The translations under genes and the position numbers were made by a program. Under the pieces are notes generated by a model, which saw only the letters and a program-made list of their open reading frames with translations, did not search any database and had not been told where the DNA came from. From Aldrovandia affinis (taxonomy: Eukaryota > Chordata > Actinopteri > Notacanthiformes > Halosauridae), in contig JAINUG010000026.1 in the NCBI GenBank assembly GCA_029706075.1, forward strand, positions 1,347,001-1,411,000: a stretch of 64,000 nucleotides of DNA. Reading direction: 5' to 3'. Below are positions 10,565 to 23,414 of this stretch, one piece after another (position 1 is the first letter of the stretch; each line of letters starts with the position of its first letter).

Positions 10565-10690
10565 ATAGTACTAAAGAGACAGATTTCTGACTACTGTAAA
10601 GACAGTACTAGAGAGACAGTATGGCAGAGACACAATTCAGACAATACTGCAGAGATGGAATTCGGGTAGTACCGCAAACTGTGCAGAGAT
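10565..10690. repeat. Degenerate minisatellite, part 1
   Basis: About four diverged copies of a 28-32 base unit of the type CAGACAGTACTGCAGAGA are visible (GACAGTACTAGAGAGACAGT, CAGACAATACTGCAGAGATG and others). The same unit recurs at 11.39-11.56 kb. Confidence 0.6.
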
Positions 10691-11384
10691 TCTGATCAGT
10701 GGTAACTGGTGAGCTTGAAGTAGAGGAGATAGAAATCTTACCTTTAAACCGTTTTTCTTTTATTTTCATTAACAAACATGTAATTAATTAGTGAAATTAT
10801 CCATATCAATATGCACAGCTAATTCTTATCTCATGAATTTATTTTGTGGTAGGATAATTTTTTCATAATAATTTTCTCTCACAAAAATTGTGCTGCATTT
10901 GCTCATATCCACAGACTGTTTAAACTCATGGACAACCTACTCTTGGTACTCTTGGTGGGACAATTAAAGTAAAGATTTGTTCTGCGCAGATTCTGCAGTT
11001 TAAAAGATCATGAAATAGTATTTTTCTGCGTTTTTGGTTTGTTGGACTTTGGACTACTACACATTGGACTCAAAGCTGGTGTGATATACAATTAACATTT
11101 ATGTCTCGAAGTTTAAAGTATGTTCTTTGCAAAATTGAACTCTGTTGTATCATTTCCATTCTCTAAAATGACATGAAAAAAGAGAATGCTAAAGCATGAG
11201 ACATAATGAGGAGAAAACCTTGCGATTACTTGCCAGTGCATTGTTCAGATAATTGGTACACTTGTCAGTCAAGTGAAATGAATTAAAACAGGCTTAAACC
11301 AATGATCAGTCTGAAGGTAAGATTACTGCCTCCTCTGTTTCAAGCTCAGGAGTCACGACCGATTTAGATATATTTTGGTCAGCA
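10691..11384. other. Spacer between two blocks of one minisatellite
   Basis: AT-rich, with no open frame and no clear element. Its position between two blocks of the same degenerate unit is the only notable point. Confidence 0.35.
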
Positions 11385-11560
11385 CTGAGTTTAGACAATG
11401 GCACAGAGATGGAATTTGGACAGTATTGCAGAGACTGCCTTCAGACAGTATTGGATTCAGTATTATACAGATGGAATTCAGATTTGCCGCAGAGACCCGA
11501 TTCAGACAGTACCTCAACAATTGAATTCAGACAGTACTGCAGAGAGAATCCCTTGCCTTT
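11385..11560. repeat. Degenerate minisatellite, part 2
   Basis: Five to six diverged units (TTGGACAGTATTGCAGAGAC, TTCAGACAGTATTGGA, TTCAGACAGTACTGCAGAGA and others) with period near 30 bases. They make a short open frame at 11398-11694 look repetitive. I do not regard it as a gene. Confidence 0.65.
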
Positions 11561-11689
11561 GTGAATGCTTTTGTGAATGTAGTTCTTCCTCAGACAGAAG
11601 AACTACAACAGAAGAGGCCTTGCCTGATGAGAGACAGAACATTTTGCTAAAAATACAATCCGTCTGTGTTATTCAACCTTCAGCCTGTG

Positions 11690-11870
11690 TGTGAGAATAA
11701 TCTATCTTTCAGTCAGTCTACGTGCAAAATAAATGATCCATCAGTTTGTTTGTCTCAAGAATAACCAACCTATCAGTCTGTTTGTCAGAGAATAATCTAT
11801 AAGTCTGTCATAGAATAATCAATCAGTCTGTTTGCAGACAAATATCTTTCGGTCTGTTTGAAAGTTTTCA
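11690..11870. repeat. Second degenerate tandem repeat
   Basis: About five diverged units containing AGAATAATCAATCAGTCTGT-type text, period near 30-40 bases (AATAATCTATCTTTCAGTC, AATAACCAACCTATCAGTC, AATAATCAATCAGTCTGTT). It lies directly after the previous array but has a different unit. Confidence 0.6.
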
Positions 11871-12707
11871 TATGGATCAAATAATTTCTATAAGGTTTAT
11901 TAATGACCTGCTATTTTACTTTAACGAAAGTTGTTTATTTGAGTCTGTCAGTAATAATAAGGAGCTGAGTATGTGGAAGCCTGGAACAGCTGTCCTTTAT
12001 TCGCAGTCCATTTAATTCATGGCACCATCATTATTTAAATGTAGGTAAGCAAATCTAAACCCCCAGTAGACTGGATGTACAGTCCTTATGAACAACAGGG
12101 AACAAAAATCCATAATCCTTGTAAACTCTCTGTTATCAGCTTTCCTTGAAAAGGTCGGATTAAAGAACACCGCCTCAAAGGTGAGATCACTCACAATAAA
12201 TGTACTGTAATAGTTTTCAGTTTATTTCCTAATTACTATTGAAACGCGTGCTGTTTGCTTGAATCTGCTGAAGATTTTGGCCTGGATCCAATTAACATTT
12301 GTCCTTAACCTCTATAAGTAAAATAATTATTTTTTTTGGTTCACAAATACATACATTTGGCAAAAAAAAGGAACACTTTAATTTGCTTGTCAGTCAACGT
12401 CAAGGAAAATGCTGATTGTATCCAGGCCATTATCTTGTTATGAAATGAAAGTTATTACTATTACTATTAAAGTATTATATCGAAATATTGTGATGCCATA
12501 GGAGGGGACTCACACTGGCTGCTGTTCCTCATCAATATCCTGTCCCTAGTTTGATTGACCCAGCTCTGGACAGCAGTGTGGAACAGTGATCAACGCACTC
12601 TGGACCTGAGGATCATGGTCAGCATGGTCAGAGGGACAGTGGTCAAACCCCCAGCAAGGTGACTGATAAAGGACTGACTGAAATCTGCATGACAGAAACC
12701 TGCAAAC
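11871..12707. other. No feature recognised
   Basis: AT-rich sequence without a credible open frame. Confidence 0.4.
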
Positions 12708-12853
12708 CTGGGGCTGTGTGTACAAAGATTCTATGAGTAGGAGTGCTGATCTAGAATTAGATCCCCATAATGGATATGGTTAGGATATGGACAGGGGAAC
12801 CTGATCCTAGATCAACACTCCTACTCTTAGAATCTTTGTACTCACGGCCCCTG
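12708..12853. mobile_element. Palindromic hAT-like MITE
   Basis: The arms GTAGGAGTGCTGATCTAG (12737-12755) and its inverse (12806-12829) enclose AATGGATATGGTTAGGATAT. The outer ends match as CTGGGGC / GCCCCTG. The same family is at 60930-61080. A clear 8-bp target duplication was not seen. This fold-back family is widespread in fish genomes from general knowledge. Confidence 0.7.
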
Positions 12854-13998
12854 GTCTCAGCTTGGGACCCATCCCACACATCCTCCACCCCTGCCTTTTC
12901 CTTGCTATCTCCTCTGTATCGGTCATTCAGGAATTTTAATCCAAGGAGCTGGCTGGGTTCCAGGTGAGTTTTTAAATGGAAATTTGACATTTCAGACTCT
13001 GCTGCTAAACAAGCTTTTGGCAGAGCCGCATCGGCCGCTGATTGACACATCATTCATGAGGACTTGAAGCGTGAAAGAGGGGCTGGGGAATGAAGGTCCA
13101 GGTCTTAGAGAGAGGCTGCCTCTCTGTGACTTCCACTGGTTAGATATCATGTATATGCAAAGCGATGTAAATATTTCAATCATTTGGTTGAAGACTAACC
13201 AAAAAAATAAATGGGAGTGAGAATTCATACACTGACCCAGGGCTGACCAGATTGAATTCTCCATCTGACCCTAAACTGACCAGGTGCACTCTGATAATGC
13301 AGAATAAGCATCATTCTAATCCATTATCCAAAGCCTCCAGGAGAGTTATTTCATCTCGTGAAGATGCACAAAATGTCCACTCTGAAAGAAAGCACACCAT
13401 CATTTCCAGTTCAAACTAATTTCGCAATACACTTCAGTATCAGTTAAAATGATTGTGTATGACCTTCAAGCCTAATATGAATGCCATCAAAAACAATCGC
13501 TTTGTTAAATGAATGTACTTCATTTAATGAGTGTGTGTGTTCTATGTACTGAGTTTATGTGGTTTATTTAATGAGTGTAATAATGTAAGTGTATTACCTC
13601 AGGATGTCTTCGTATTTACCATTTATGTTTCTCTGAACCAGGTCACAAAACAATTTGTGTTTTAATTCTGAATATTTCTCAGGCTGTCATTGTATAGGGT
13701 CCTAATGGTAAAAGGATTGGAAATCAGGGTAAAATGGAAATGTATCCATGGAGATGTGCAATATTGCATATTGTAATGTCTGCTTCATTTTACAGTCAGT
13801 GTGAGCGAAAATACATTTTAAGCCACAGATTTATGAATGATGACATACTTGGTGTGTCTGATAACTGAGAAAGCTAAATTTGGGTGACAGAAATGTTCAC
13901 CCCCTCCTCCTGAGCAGCATGGGTGGCAAAAAATTCACACAAAACAAACTGTCCTGTGACGACACAAAAGTTTAATTAAGTCTACAATATTTCGGGAT
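12854..13998. other. No feature recognised
   Basis: No repeat ends and no domain-bearing frame. GTGT-rich patches occur near 13531-13541. Confidence 0.4.
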
Positions 13999-14012
13999 AA
14001 AATTACATTTCT

Positions 14013-14390
14013 TTTTTTTAATACATTTACCTCATTCTTTCCCCGTTTTTCTCCCAATTTGGTGGCCAATTATACCCTCTATTTCTCTCGATTTACCCTC
14101 ACCCACCAGCCCGCCGCCTGCCTCCGTGGGACGAGCCACGACCCCGAGGCAGGCAATGAACCGCTTCCTCCGAGACGGAACTCGCCTATTTATTTTTGTC
14201 CACAGGGAAGTCCTCCGTGCTCCTTGGCGACCTCATGCCAGCTCACCCTCCCCCTGAGGCAGACAGCCAATCGCCGCCCCCGATCAGGGCTCCCGGCCAG
14301 AGCCGGGCTGGCGCAGCCGGGTTTCACACCATGGCTTCAGTGGGCAGCCTGCATTCCGGGCAAATGCTTTGACCGTTACCCGAGGCCCCT
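14013..14390 (-). repeat. tRNA-derived SINE (375-bp family), full copy, antisense
   Basis: A perfect 14-bp target duplication, AAAATTACATTTCT, flanks it (13999-14012 and 14391-14404). On the minus strand it begins GGCCTCGGGTAACGGTCAAA, has a B-box-like GGTGTGAAACCCGG, a GC-rich body with CGGCTCTGGCCGGGAGCCCT and GTTCCGTCTCGGAGGAAGC, and ends ACCAAATTGGGAGAAAAACG. Structure and boundaries equal those of the copy at 9.5 kb. Confidence 0.85.
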
Positions 14391-14404
14391 AAAATTACAT
14401 TTCT

Positions 14405-17400
14405 ATGAATTCATTCAAGTTGATGAAAGACATAATTCTGGATTGCTCGACTACTATACGAAAAGCAACACTTTGAAAGGAACGTTAAAGATATAAGTAT
14501 ATAAGTAACCTTAGATATAAGTTATAAGTAACCTTAGCTTAATTCTTTATTTAGCTCAGGACACTATATTGCAAATGCTTGAGGGAAAAAAACTAAAATA
14601 AATTCTGCTAACATTGTGTCCTGAGCTTCTCTATAATAACGTCCTTGTGTCTAACACCAGCCTTTAGCTGTGACTATATTAATGATACACCATGGCCTCT
14701 CAGGCCTTATTGCTTTATTATAAGTCTCAATATTTGTCAGTCCCCATGGCTAGTGCCCATCACCAGTATACATCATCAGTGCCAATCAGCAAAGTACATT
14801 ATTAGTGCCCATTGTCAGACTGTCTATTATCATTGCAAACTGTCAGCACCTATTGTCAGAGCACCAGGTGAATGCAGGGCTGCCAACCCTCACGCTTTCA
14901 GCTTGAGTTTCACATAATTCAACAATCTCACGCCACACCTGTAGTTTCTCACACGTTTTAAAATAAATGCCTTTTCCATTTGCTTGGATAAGCAAATGTC
15001 AGGGGGTTTGGAAATGTGTCTACGGATAATATAAATTACCATAAGTTATAGGAAAAACACGCCTTGGAGGAGAAAATATGCACTAGAGGACCCTCCCTGG
15101 CTCAACAATCTCATCCAATACAGTGTGCCAAGAGTCAAATCTCACTCTTTATCTCACCTCTCAAAGTTGGTAGCTCTGTGGGCGGGAATGACCAGAGTAT
15201 GTCATCAGTGTGTGACATCTCCTGTGCAAACAGAGTGAGTTGGAATTGTTACAGTGATGTTCTTTTGTTATTTTGCAGCCAAATCAAAACAGAAAAGCAA
15301 CTCGTGCGACTGAATGCTATCTCCTCTGCCTTGCTTTGAAATATCTGTCTCAAAAGAATTTATCTGCCAAGTATGAATACATTTACATTTTAACCAAAAT
15401 GGAATTGAACATCGCTTCAAAGTCTGAATGCTAATGTTACACAATGTTTTTAAAAGAAGGCAATGGATTTATTACAGGGAATATTCATTGGGAACTTTAT
15501 AGTGGAGACAATTACAGCAGCATGTCAGTCACTTGATACAAATTTGTATCTTAGTGCGGTTTTAAGGGTGCTCAGTGGATTTAATCCAGGGAAAGCCACG
15601 CCGCCGCCAGCCTCCTCATAACGGGAAACGCAATGTTTACTGAGTTAGTTTGATACCCTACAGAAAGTCAGTGCAGAGAGGGTGCCTTTGTGTATTCTAA
15701 CAGTGTACTGTATACTAAATATTCATTTTTGGCCCATTTGGCTCTGTTAGGACAAATAAAACAGAGAAACGCCATGCTCCCATCACCTTCAGAGAAGAGG
15801 GGGTGGGGGTGAGGAGGGAAGATTTCCCCCGCCCATGCTTCTGTCACACTTGTCATGCATCCATTGTGTTGCCCTAAAATAAACCAGGGACTGAGGTACA
15901 GACAAGGGGGCTGAATTTCACAATTGGCACTAGACTTAAGTGTTTAGATTACATTCCAATGCTTTTAAAAATGTCAGTGTGCCTCAAATATTACAAATTG
16001 GAACAGTATTTGCATCTTGGACAGATGTCTTTCAGTTGAATGGTGCTACAGTGGCCATAAAGAAAAGTATCAATGTCAGGGGTTGTGACCTCCCTTACAC
16101 TAACCCATCTACCTTTTCCCCTTTTTCTGTGCAGGTAACCCATCACTCTCCAAACAGCACACCGACACGTAAGTAAAAGGATAGAATACAATGTCTTTAT
16201 TTTAACAATTCATTATTACAATTACACTGCACAAAAGGACTAATTCAAAAAAATGTTTTCCTCCCTCTCCCACTGAACAACCCCCCCCAGGTAAGCGTGC
16301 CCGTACACACCACACACTGTGACAATCACACACCCGAAGAGACTCGATTTCACACACAAGGAGGCACCCTGCACACAGTTCCACACCACACTTAATTAAT
16401 ACCCACCTCATCACTCAAAGGGGAAGAGCTAGACCCTTATTGAGCACATTCAGAATTCAGAGTCCAGCGAAAGCCAGGTTCAGACCCCCTTTTTATATTT
16501 CTGTTTTGGGTCACTTACTACCACAAGATATATTTTCAAGGTCGCCATTGATATGTTCCTTTCATGTTGAGAATCGTGGCGATATCAAACATCACTAGGG
16601 CCTGGGGAAGCCAGCTTTGTTTATACAGAAATGTTGGTTGAGCTGATATTTGGAGAGGCATAAAATGCTCATGAGCATTGCTACGAAGTGACAAGGCCAA
16701 TCATACCATGTTCACCTCCGCTTTAATCTGGCGGGCCATAATTACTTTCTCCATGACCCATAATTTCCAGCTCATAGGTAGAAGTTGTGATGTGTGGCTT
16801 ATTAAAGCTGCATACCCAAGTGCTCTGGCCTCACTCACAGAGCAGTAAACCCGCCAATGATGGCCCCACTCTGTCTGCCTGTGTAGGATGACCAAAAGGC
16901 ACCTCCCCAACATACCCTCTCTTGTGAAGGATTAATTGCGCCACAGTTGATGATTCATCCTTCACACCATCAGGAAAAATGCATTTTGGGAAAAGAAAAT
17001 GTAAAACATTAGCACAGTAGGGAACAATTTACAGAACAACAGGAAAGACATAGGAGAGGAAGGTTACAAAACAAACAAACATACAGTAACAGCAAACATA
17101 AAAAATAAAACAAACGTCCACCAACAGTACGTCATTAACCATCCAGTCCATTTTATGTCCCCAGATACTGTGATAAGGCATTGAAACATTATGAATCTCT
17201 CCTGGATACTTCTGTGTCGCTGCCATTGTGAACCATAAGACAGTCTCTTCACCCCAAATGTCATATTATTTTAAATGGACACAAAGAAATTAAGAGTTCT
17301 CTGTAATGCAGTGACCCAAGCAGGCTGTGCTTTCATTGCAGGAGTCAGTAAGAGACAGGAGGAGAAGAATGAGAGTAATGCTAAAAGGGTGTTGAGCACT

Positions 17401-18377
17401 TGGTGTTTACCAAAGTATAGATCCATGCACCATGAACCACCAGACCAGAACATGGAAGAATATTTGTATAACATAATGCATGGACGTGTGGGGAACAGGC
17501 AGACCATACATTTGGTGTTGTTTGTGCCATTGTGTATGTCGCTGCCTCACATACACACAGTAAAAAAAGACAAGCATTGCCATTCATGGAAACATAAAGA
17601 GTTGCATCCATGTCAATTCGACAGCAAGTAACTTCCTCCATATGGGTCAGCTAAGATTGAGTGTAAGACACACTCGAGGAATCATCAAGTATTTCCTTTA
17701 TTTCGACATAAGAAAAGCAATGTTTATGTTGGCAGGGTTTCCTGACTGCACAATAGCATGCATTATTTAAAAACATCAAAGATCTGATGTTACACTTGGG
17801 AAACAGTCATACTCATGTCACTCATTTTTTCTGTCTCTGTCTGTCCTATGCGCAAGAGACGGATAATATGATGTGCCCACCAAGTTTCCCACATTGCTTT
17901 GTGTTCACAATGTGTCTGATGGCTTCCGTGGAGAGTACATGCTCTGGCTCACTCACAAACTGCTGAAGGGCCACAGCTTCGAGCACTTATTGCGCCTGAA
18001 TCCTCCCAGTCTGACCATAGCCCCTCATATAGGGGTGAAAATAATTTGTGGGAAAGAACAAGATTGACCTCTTCAGAAGTCCAGCAGATTTTCTGAGGTA
18101 CAGAAAGAGAGGTGGAGGCAGAAATTGTAATGTAGAGAGAGAGAGATAGACTAAATGAGAGAAAGGTCGAGAGTCCAAAGGGGAGGCAGAGAAATTGAGG
18201 TAGAGTGGACTGGGAGAGTATCTGCTGCTGCGTCATCACAGCCTCTTCAGTCTGTGGAGACACACAGAGAAAGGACTGCCACTCCTCTTGATGTCCCATG
18301 ACATTTCCTAACATAACAGAGAAAATGTCAGCGAATATGGGGAGAGGGACAGCTTGTAACACTGCCTTTCCCTTGTA
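14405..18377. other. Long stretch without recognisable genes
   Basis: Several open frames (14645-14917, 15064-15339, 17275-17631 on +; 17949-18446 on -) have no motif, signal or splice context. The last one partly translates a CA-rich array. A TTTATTTTAACA near 16196 could be an antisense polyadenylation signal, but no element boundaries were found around it. Confidence 0.4.
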
Positions 18378-18442
18378 CACACACACACACACACACACTC
18401 TCACACATATGCATACACACGCACACACACACCCATGCACAC
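18378..18442. repeat. (CA)n microsatellite
   Basis: Interrupted CA array with CACACG and CACATATGC variants. Confidence 0.9.
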
Positions 18443-19484
18443 ACACAACAAACGTATAATATGTTCATTAAAATAGCCATGTTTAACAAATCATACTTAA
18501 TAAATCATATAAAATATCCCCATTTAAAACACTCTATTTAATCCCTCTTAGTTAATATAGGCCCATGTAATACACTGTCAGTGAGCTTTTAAATAATAAC
18601 ACGTTACACATTGTATTCAGTAGCTACAGACCATACCATGACCTGAAGGAACACCTCCCTGTTTCCACTGCACCGTTAAAAATCTGGTAAACATTGAACC
18701 TCTTATTCTTGTTTTTTGCATGAGCTGCTGGGATGTGTACAGTGATGAGGAGATGATGGGCACGTCCGTTTATGACGGTAATGAACGGATAGAGCATCAT
18801 GGGTGGGAGAGGCCTCGCTGTGTCTTTTCACCTGCATTAGGAAGCCATCAGCTCATGATCCTTAATGGCAGGGCTGTCAGCACAGATGACTGCCTTTCAA
18901 TTTGGCTCAAATGTCATTTTCTATGCTTCATTTCCTGCCCTGGCGCAGGCCTCCATGCCGATTTAGACGTCTGCCTCTGACATTTAGTGTATTTTCTACA
19001 ACCTTGATTCACCTACACCACCCTTAACGGCGTGATAGCAGAATTGACCGTGTCGGATCAATTGCGGTTTATAACGGGATCGTTCTTGTTTTAGTGTGAA
19101 TCATTTCAGGTGATCGATGCTCTGTCATATTGGAGGCGTGTGAGTCTACAAGTCTTTTTTTGTGTGTTTCTGGGAGGGGTCATGGTCCCCAGTGAAGTTA
19201 CAGTTATTTGTTTATTTATTTACCTTTGTTGGATTTTGTTTGCGTGTGCAGATTGTGCTTATCAAAAAGAAACATGCCCGAGCCAGTTTTGATGTTTTAA
19301 CGATGCAAACGCACACTCGTTTAAGCGTGAAACGAGTTGAAGGTGCAGCAAAGGGGTGACCTTTAAATGAGCGGTTGCATCACGTATCCTATTTTCCTCA
19401 TTTGTTCATGTAGCGCATGCTTGCTGACCACTCTCTGTACCATTCTACTCATGCGTATGACTGTGTCCCTTATGCCCTTAGTAC
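18443..19484. other. No feature recognised
   Basis: No repeat termini or domain-bearing frames. Open frames at 18720-18980 and 19110-19359 look random. Confidence 0.4.
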
Positions 19485-20010
<526 letters not shown>

Positions 20011-20416
20011 AAACAATATATATATAATAATAATAACAACAACAACAACAATAATCATTCATAATAATTCATATTATTATCATTAATAATAATAATTTCT
20101 CAACCTTCACTAATGCCATGTGTCATGAGTCATGTTATATAAACTATGCAATTTTTACTGATGGGAAAGCTGTCATGTAACATTTACTCAACACAAATCA
20201 ATATAATTTATTTAACATTTACATGAGTGAGAACAAATATATCTATTCTATGGTAAGGTGCATGGCTGTGTAACAGTGAAGTTTTAAAAGTGTGTTGAAT
20301 TTTAAACACATTGATGAGTGTGTAATCATCATTGAAAGACTCAGAAATACTGTACATGTGGGCAGACCATTGGAGTGCTACATAAATTGAACAACATGTA
20401 GAAAGGGATATTTTCA
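20011..20416. other. AT-rich, short TAA/CAA arrays
   Basis: Mixed ATA and ACA triplets at 20016-20070, then unremarkable sequence up to an L2-tail insertion. Confidence 0.45.
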
Positions 20417-20429
20417 CAAACTGCATTTC

Positions 20430-20555
20430 CATCCATCCATCCATTATCTAAGCCGCTTATTCCTGGTCAGGGTCGCGGGGGCTGGAGCCTATCCCAGCAT
20501 GCGTTCCGGGCGAGAGGCAGGAATACACCCTGGACAGGTCGCCAATCCATCGCAG
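20430..20555 (-). repeat. L2-tailed retroposon, 5'-truncated, antisense
   Basis: A perfect 13-bp target duplication, CAAACTGCATTTC, flanks it (20417-20429 and 20556-20568). It starts with CATCCATCCATCCATTATCT, the inverse of an (ATGG)n-type tail, followed by the conserved AGCCGCTTATTCCTGGTCAG region. It ends within ACAGGTCGCCAATCCATCG. Compared with the copy at 48.2 kb only the 3' third is present, as expected for 5'-truncated target-primed insertion. Confidence 0.85.
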
Positions 20556-20568
20556 CAAACTGCATTTC

Positions 20569-21140
20569 AAGGAGTAAATTTGCTCCATTTATCTTGCTGC
20601 TGTAGTTCTTCCTCTTTAGTAAAACATGATGTGTGGTGAGTGATCCATTTCTCATAGCAGGTTTCTTCTGATGTCTTTGTTTGGTGCTTATTGTCTACCC
20701 TTTCGGGCTCCAGTGTATATGGGTGGGTGGGGGGGGTGGGGTCAGTCCAGCACCAAATCTGAACTAATTGCTATGCAATTTATCAGGGCTGACTTTAAAA
20801 ACCCAGGATTGACTGTCGTTAGGGATGGAACTGGTGAGTGGCAAAACAACACCATTTATTCTGTTTCCCAGTGAATTGAACACATGTTGCAAAGGTTAAA
20901 TCATTGTAGAGGAGGAGAGTTTACAATCCAGACACATTGCCCATGTGATTTATCATCTAATAAGAACAGATGATTTATAATAATAATGATTTATCATTCA
21001 ATTGGAGATTTGGGAATTGGAAATGTCACACATACAATTATTTATTTAGGAAGAATAGATACAGTATGTTATGTACCTGATTTAATAGCTAATGAGAACA
21101 TAAATGTTACACAAACAATGTACTGACCAATGAGAATAAG
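20569..21140. other. No gene; G-rich patch
   Basis: A G-run cluster (GGGTGGGTGGGGGGGGTGGGG, about 20722-20742) is the only distinctive point and could form a G-quadruplex on the plus strand. Confidence 0.45.
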
Positions 21141-21145
21141 TTACA

Positions 21146-21300
21146 AATATAATATATGTCATTTAGCAGACGCTTTTTATCCAAAGCTACTTACAGTAGT
21201 GAATGCATACATTTTTTCCATGTATGTGGTCCCAGCGGGAATTGAACCCACAACCTAAGCGTTGCCAACGCTATGCTCTACCTACTGGGCCACATAGAAC
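21146..21300 (-). repeat. HpaI-type SINE, antisense
   Basis: It begins with the inverse tail (CATTTAGCAGACGCTTTTTA). It ends with the inverse of the tRNA-like head, which on the minus strand reads GTTCTATGTGGCCCAGTAGG and the B box GGTTGTGGGTTCAATTCCC. Same family as 22501-22673 and 49840-49990. Confidence 0.85.
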
Positions 21301-22500
21301 GACATACGCTGAGATGAGAGCTCATAAAGAGAATAAAAAAATATATATTTGTATATATTAGTTACAAATGATTCCATGAGATCCTGGTTCTGGTCCATAA
21401 TGCACTGTGCATTACTGTGTTCTGCAGTCCAGGTTTTAGTCCGTGTTGAAGAACGTGTGATGATATTCAGTGGGGACATTCACCAGCCCTGTACCTGCTG
21501 TCTCACTGGGATAGCTATGTTGACTAGTGATTTTACATAATGTTTAGATTCTTGTCATGTCCATTGACACACTCAAAGGACATGACAGAAAATTGCTCTA
21601 CTTATAATAAGCTGGTGTTATTTTATTGAATACAGACTCCCCATTCTCCATTGGGTCACTATCATCCACTGGCACTGGACACCAAGGGGTGTAGGTTTTA
21701 ATCCCTGGATGCACAGAGCTTTCTTATCCTTTACAAACATATAGTGCTTTACCTCATTCGGTACAAATCCAGGTGGATAAATAGATTCCATCATATGTAA
21801 GATGTAACGATATAGACTTGCCTTGATAATGGTATCTGTTATGCAAACACACTCATTATTTAATTAAGTTGTTATTTTGCTTGGTATGTAAGCAGCATTT
21901 TGATTATACTCCTGTAAATGCAGAAAACGTTGTCAGTGTTTTTTGAAAAATCAACAGAATGTATTCTGGGTAATATGCTATTGGATAAAAGTATCCAATG
22001 AAGCATTTCATTTTATATTTAATGATCATTAATATGCAGATCACAGTTTTTCAATGTTTTTTCTGTATATCCTGTTCTGACAGGAAAACATTTAATTGAT
22101 ACAAAATAAAGATGCATTTGTTTTGTAAAGATCATTGAAGATGATTCAATGCTCAGGGAAGGGTGTTTCAAAGCCACATTTTACGTGAAAATAGGTGAGA
22201 GCTTAGTTGCCACAAATTTGAGGGTTTCAGTATACTCTCGCTACAGATTAAGGTACCCATAAATCATAACTAGCACACCTAATTTAGGTTAAGCATTGAT
22301 AAACAGTACATATAAATAGGGTCCACACAAAGACCACAAGGTTCATAGAAACCCACATAAACATTTCCACATGAATAGAATGTTCGCCAACAGAATAATT
22401 ATCATAAATAATATCCAGACACAAACAGGTCCTTATAAGTATCCAAACACTGATGTGACATCTATGGTGCCCACACTTAGTGGGCCTAACTGGGCCTAGT
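21301..22500. other. No feature recognised
   Basis: No elements or coding signal. AT-rich. Confidence 0.4.
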
Positions 22501-22673
22501 GGTTCTCTGTGGCTCAGTTGGTAGAGCACAGCGTTGGCAACGCTTAGGTTGTGGGTTCAATCCCCACTGGGGCCACATATACTGAAAATGTATGCATTCA
22601 CTACTGTAAGTCGCTTTGGATAAAAGCGTCTGCTAAATGGCATATATTATTATATTATTATTATTATATTATT
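22501..22673 (+). repeat. HpaI-type SINE
   Basis: The head GGTTCTCTGTGGCTCAGTTG continues GTAGAGCACAGCGTTGGCAA (A box) and GGTTGTGGGTTCAATCCCCA (B box). The conserved tail GTCGCTTTGGATAAAAGCGT and TCTGCTAAATGGC follows. It ends in a TTA-type array to about 22673. Nearly identical to the copy at 49.84 kb, so the family is relatively young here. Confidence 0.9.
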
Positions 22674-22727
22674 AGTGTCTGTACACACGCTGGTCCAGTT
22701 AAACACACATGCCCACAAGGAAATGGC

Positions 22728-22825
22728 CAAAATAAAGGAAACACCAACATAAAGTGTCTTAATATGGCATTGGGCCATTACGAGCCACCAGAACAATTTA
22801 AATTTGCCTTGGCATAAATTATAGA
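22728..22825 (-). mobile_element. Tc1-like terminal fragment
   Basis: GGCCAAAATAAAGGAAACAC, CATTGGGCCATTACGAGCCA and TTGCCTTGGCATAAATT are the terminal repeat and antisense start of the same Tc1-like family as at 9.94 kb. It follows the HpaI SINE by about 50 bases. Confidence 0.6.
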
Positions 22826-23406
22826 AGTGACTGGAACACTGTGCTGGATGGATGGATGCATCACCATTCTCGCACACCATAACAGAGCCTCCAGAACCCT
22901 TCATTTACTCAAGTGATTCCTTTATTTTGATAGTTACCTGTCTGTATAATGCTTCGGATATAAGGACAGGCTGTCGAAGGCATAGAGCAGCCTGGGCTGA
23001 CTTGTGTCAATCTTTACACCAAATTGTTTCATGCAGTCTAATATAATGGCATATGGATGGTGACCATAAGTAAGCCAAAACAATAGCAGTTCATAACTGT
23101 ATTATCACACTTCCATGCCAACATCACTGTATATCACTTCTGACTGAATTGGGACATGGGACAGTCTTGGATCCTGAGTGTTTGCTCCAGAGACTAGCAC
23201 ACACTACCATTAGAATCTCCTTTGAACAGTGCTAAACAAAACCCATTGTGGTGAAGGCACTTGGAGATATGGCTGCACTTAATGTCAGTTTCTTAATGAA
23301 TTAGGTTAATGGAATCTAGGTTATTGGAAAATGTAACCACTTATACAGTTATGTGTGAATGAGATGTGCAATCATCAGGTTGATGGATTAGAGATCAGGC
23401 TGATTT
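22826..23406. other. No feature recognised
   Basis: Unremarkable sequence up to the hAT target duplication. Confidence 0.4.
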
Positions 23407-23414
23407 ACTTACAG

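Noticed and set aside
16130-16440. Possible antisense LTR around TCTTTATTTTAACA
   Set aside because: Only the polyadenylation-like signal is present, and several TG/CA pairs were tried without a target duplication.
17949-18446. 165-residue minus-strand open frame, Cys/Val-rich at its start
   Set aside because: The start is a (CA)n microsatellite, and the rest has no motif, splice context or composition bias of coding DNA.
22501-22600. tRNA gene at the head of the HpaI SINE
   Set aside because: A and B boxes are present but the cloverleaf is degenerate and the conserved SINE tail follows, so it is a retroposon and not a tRNA gene.
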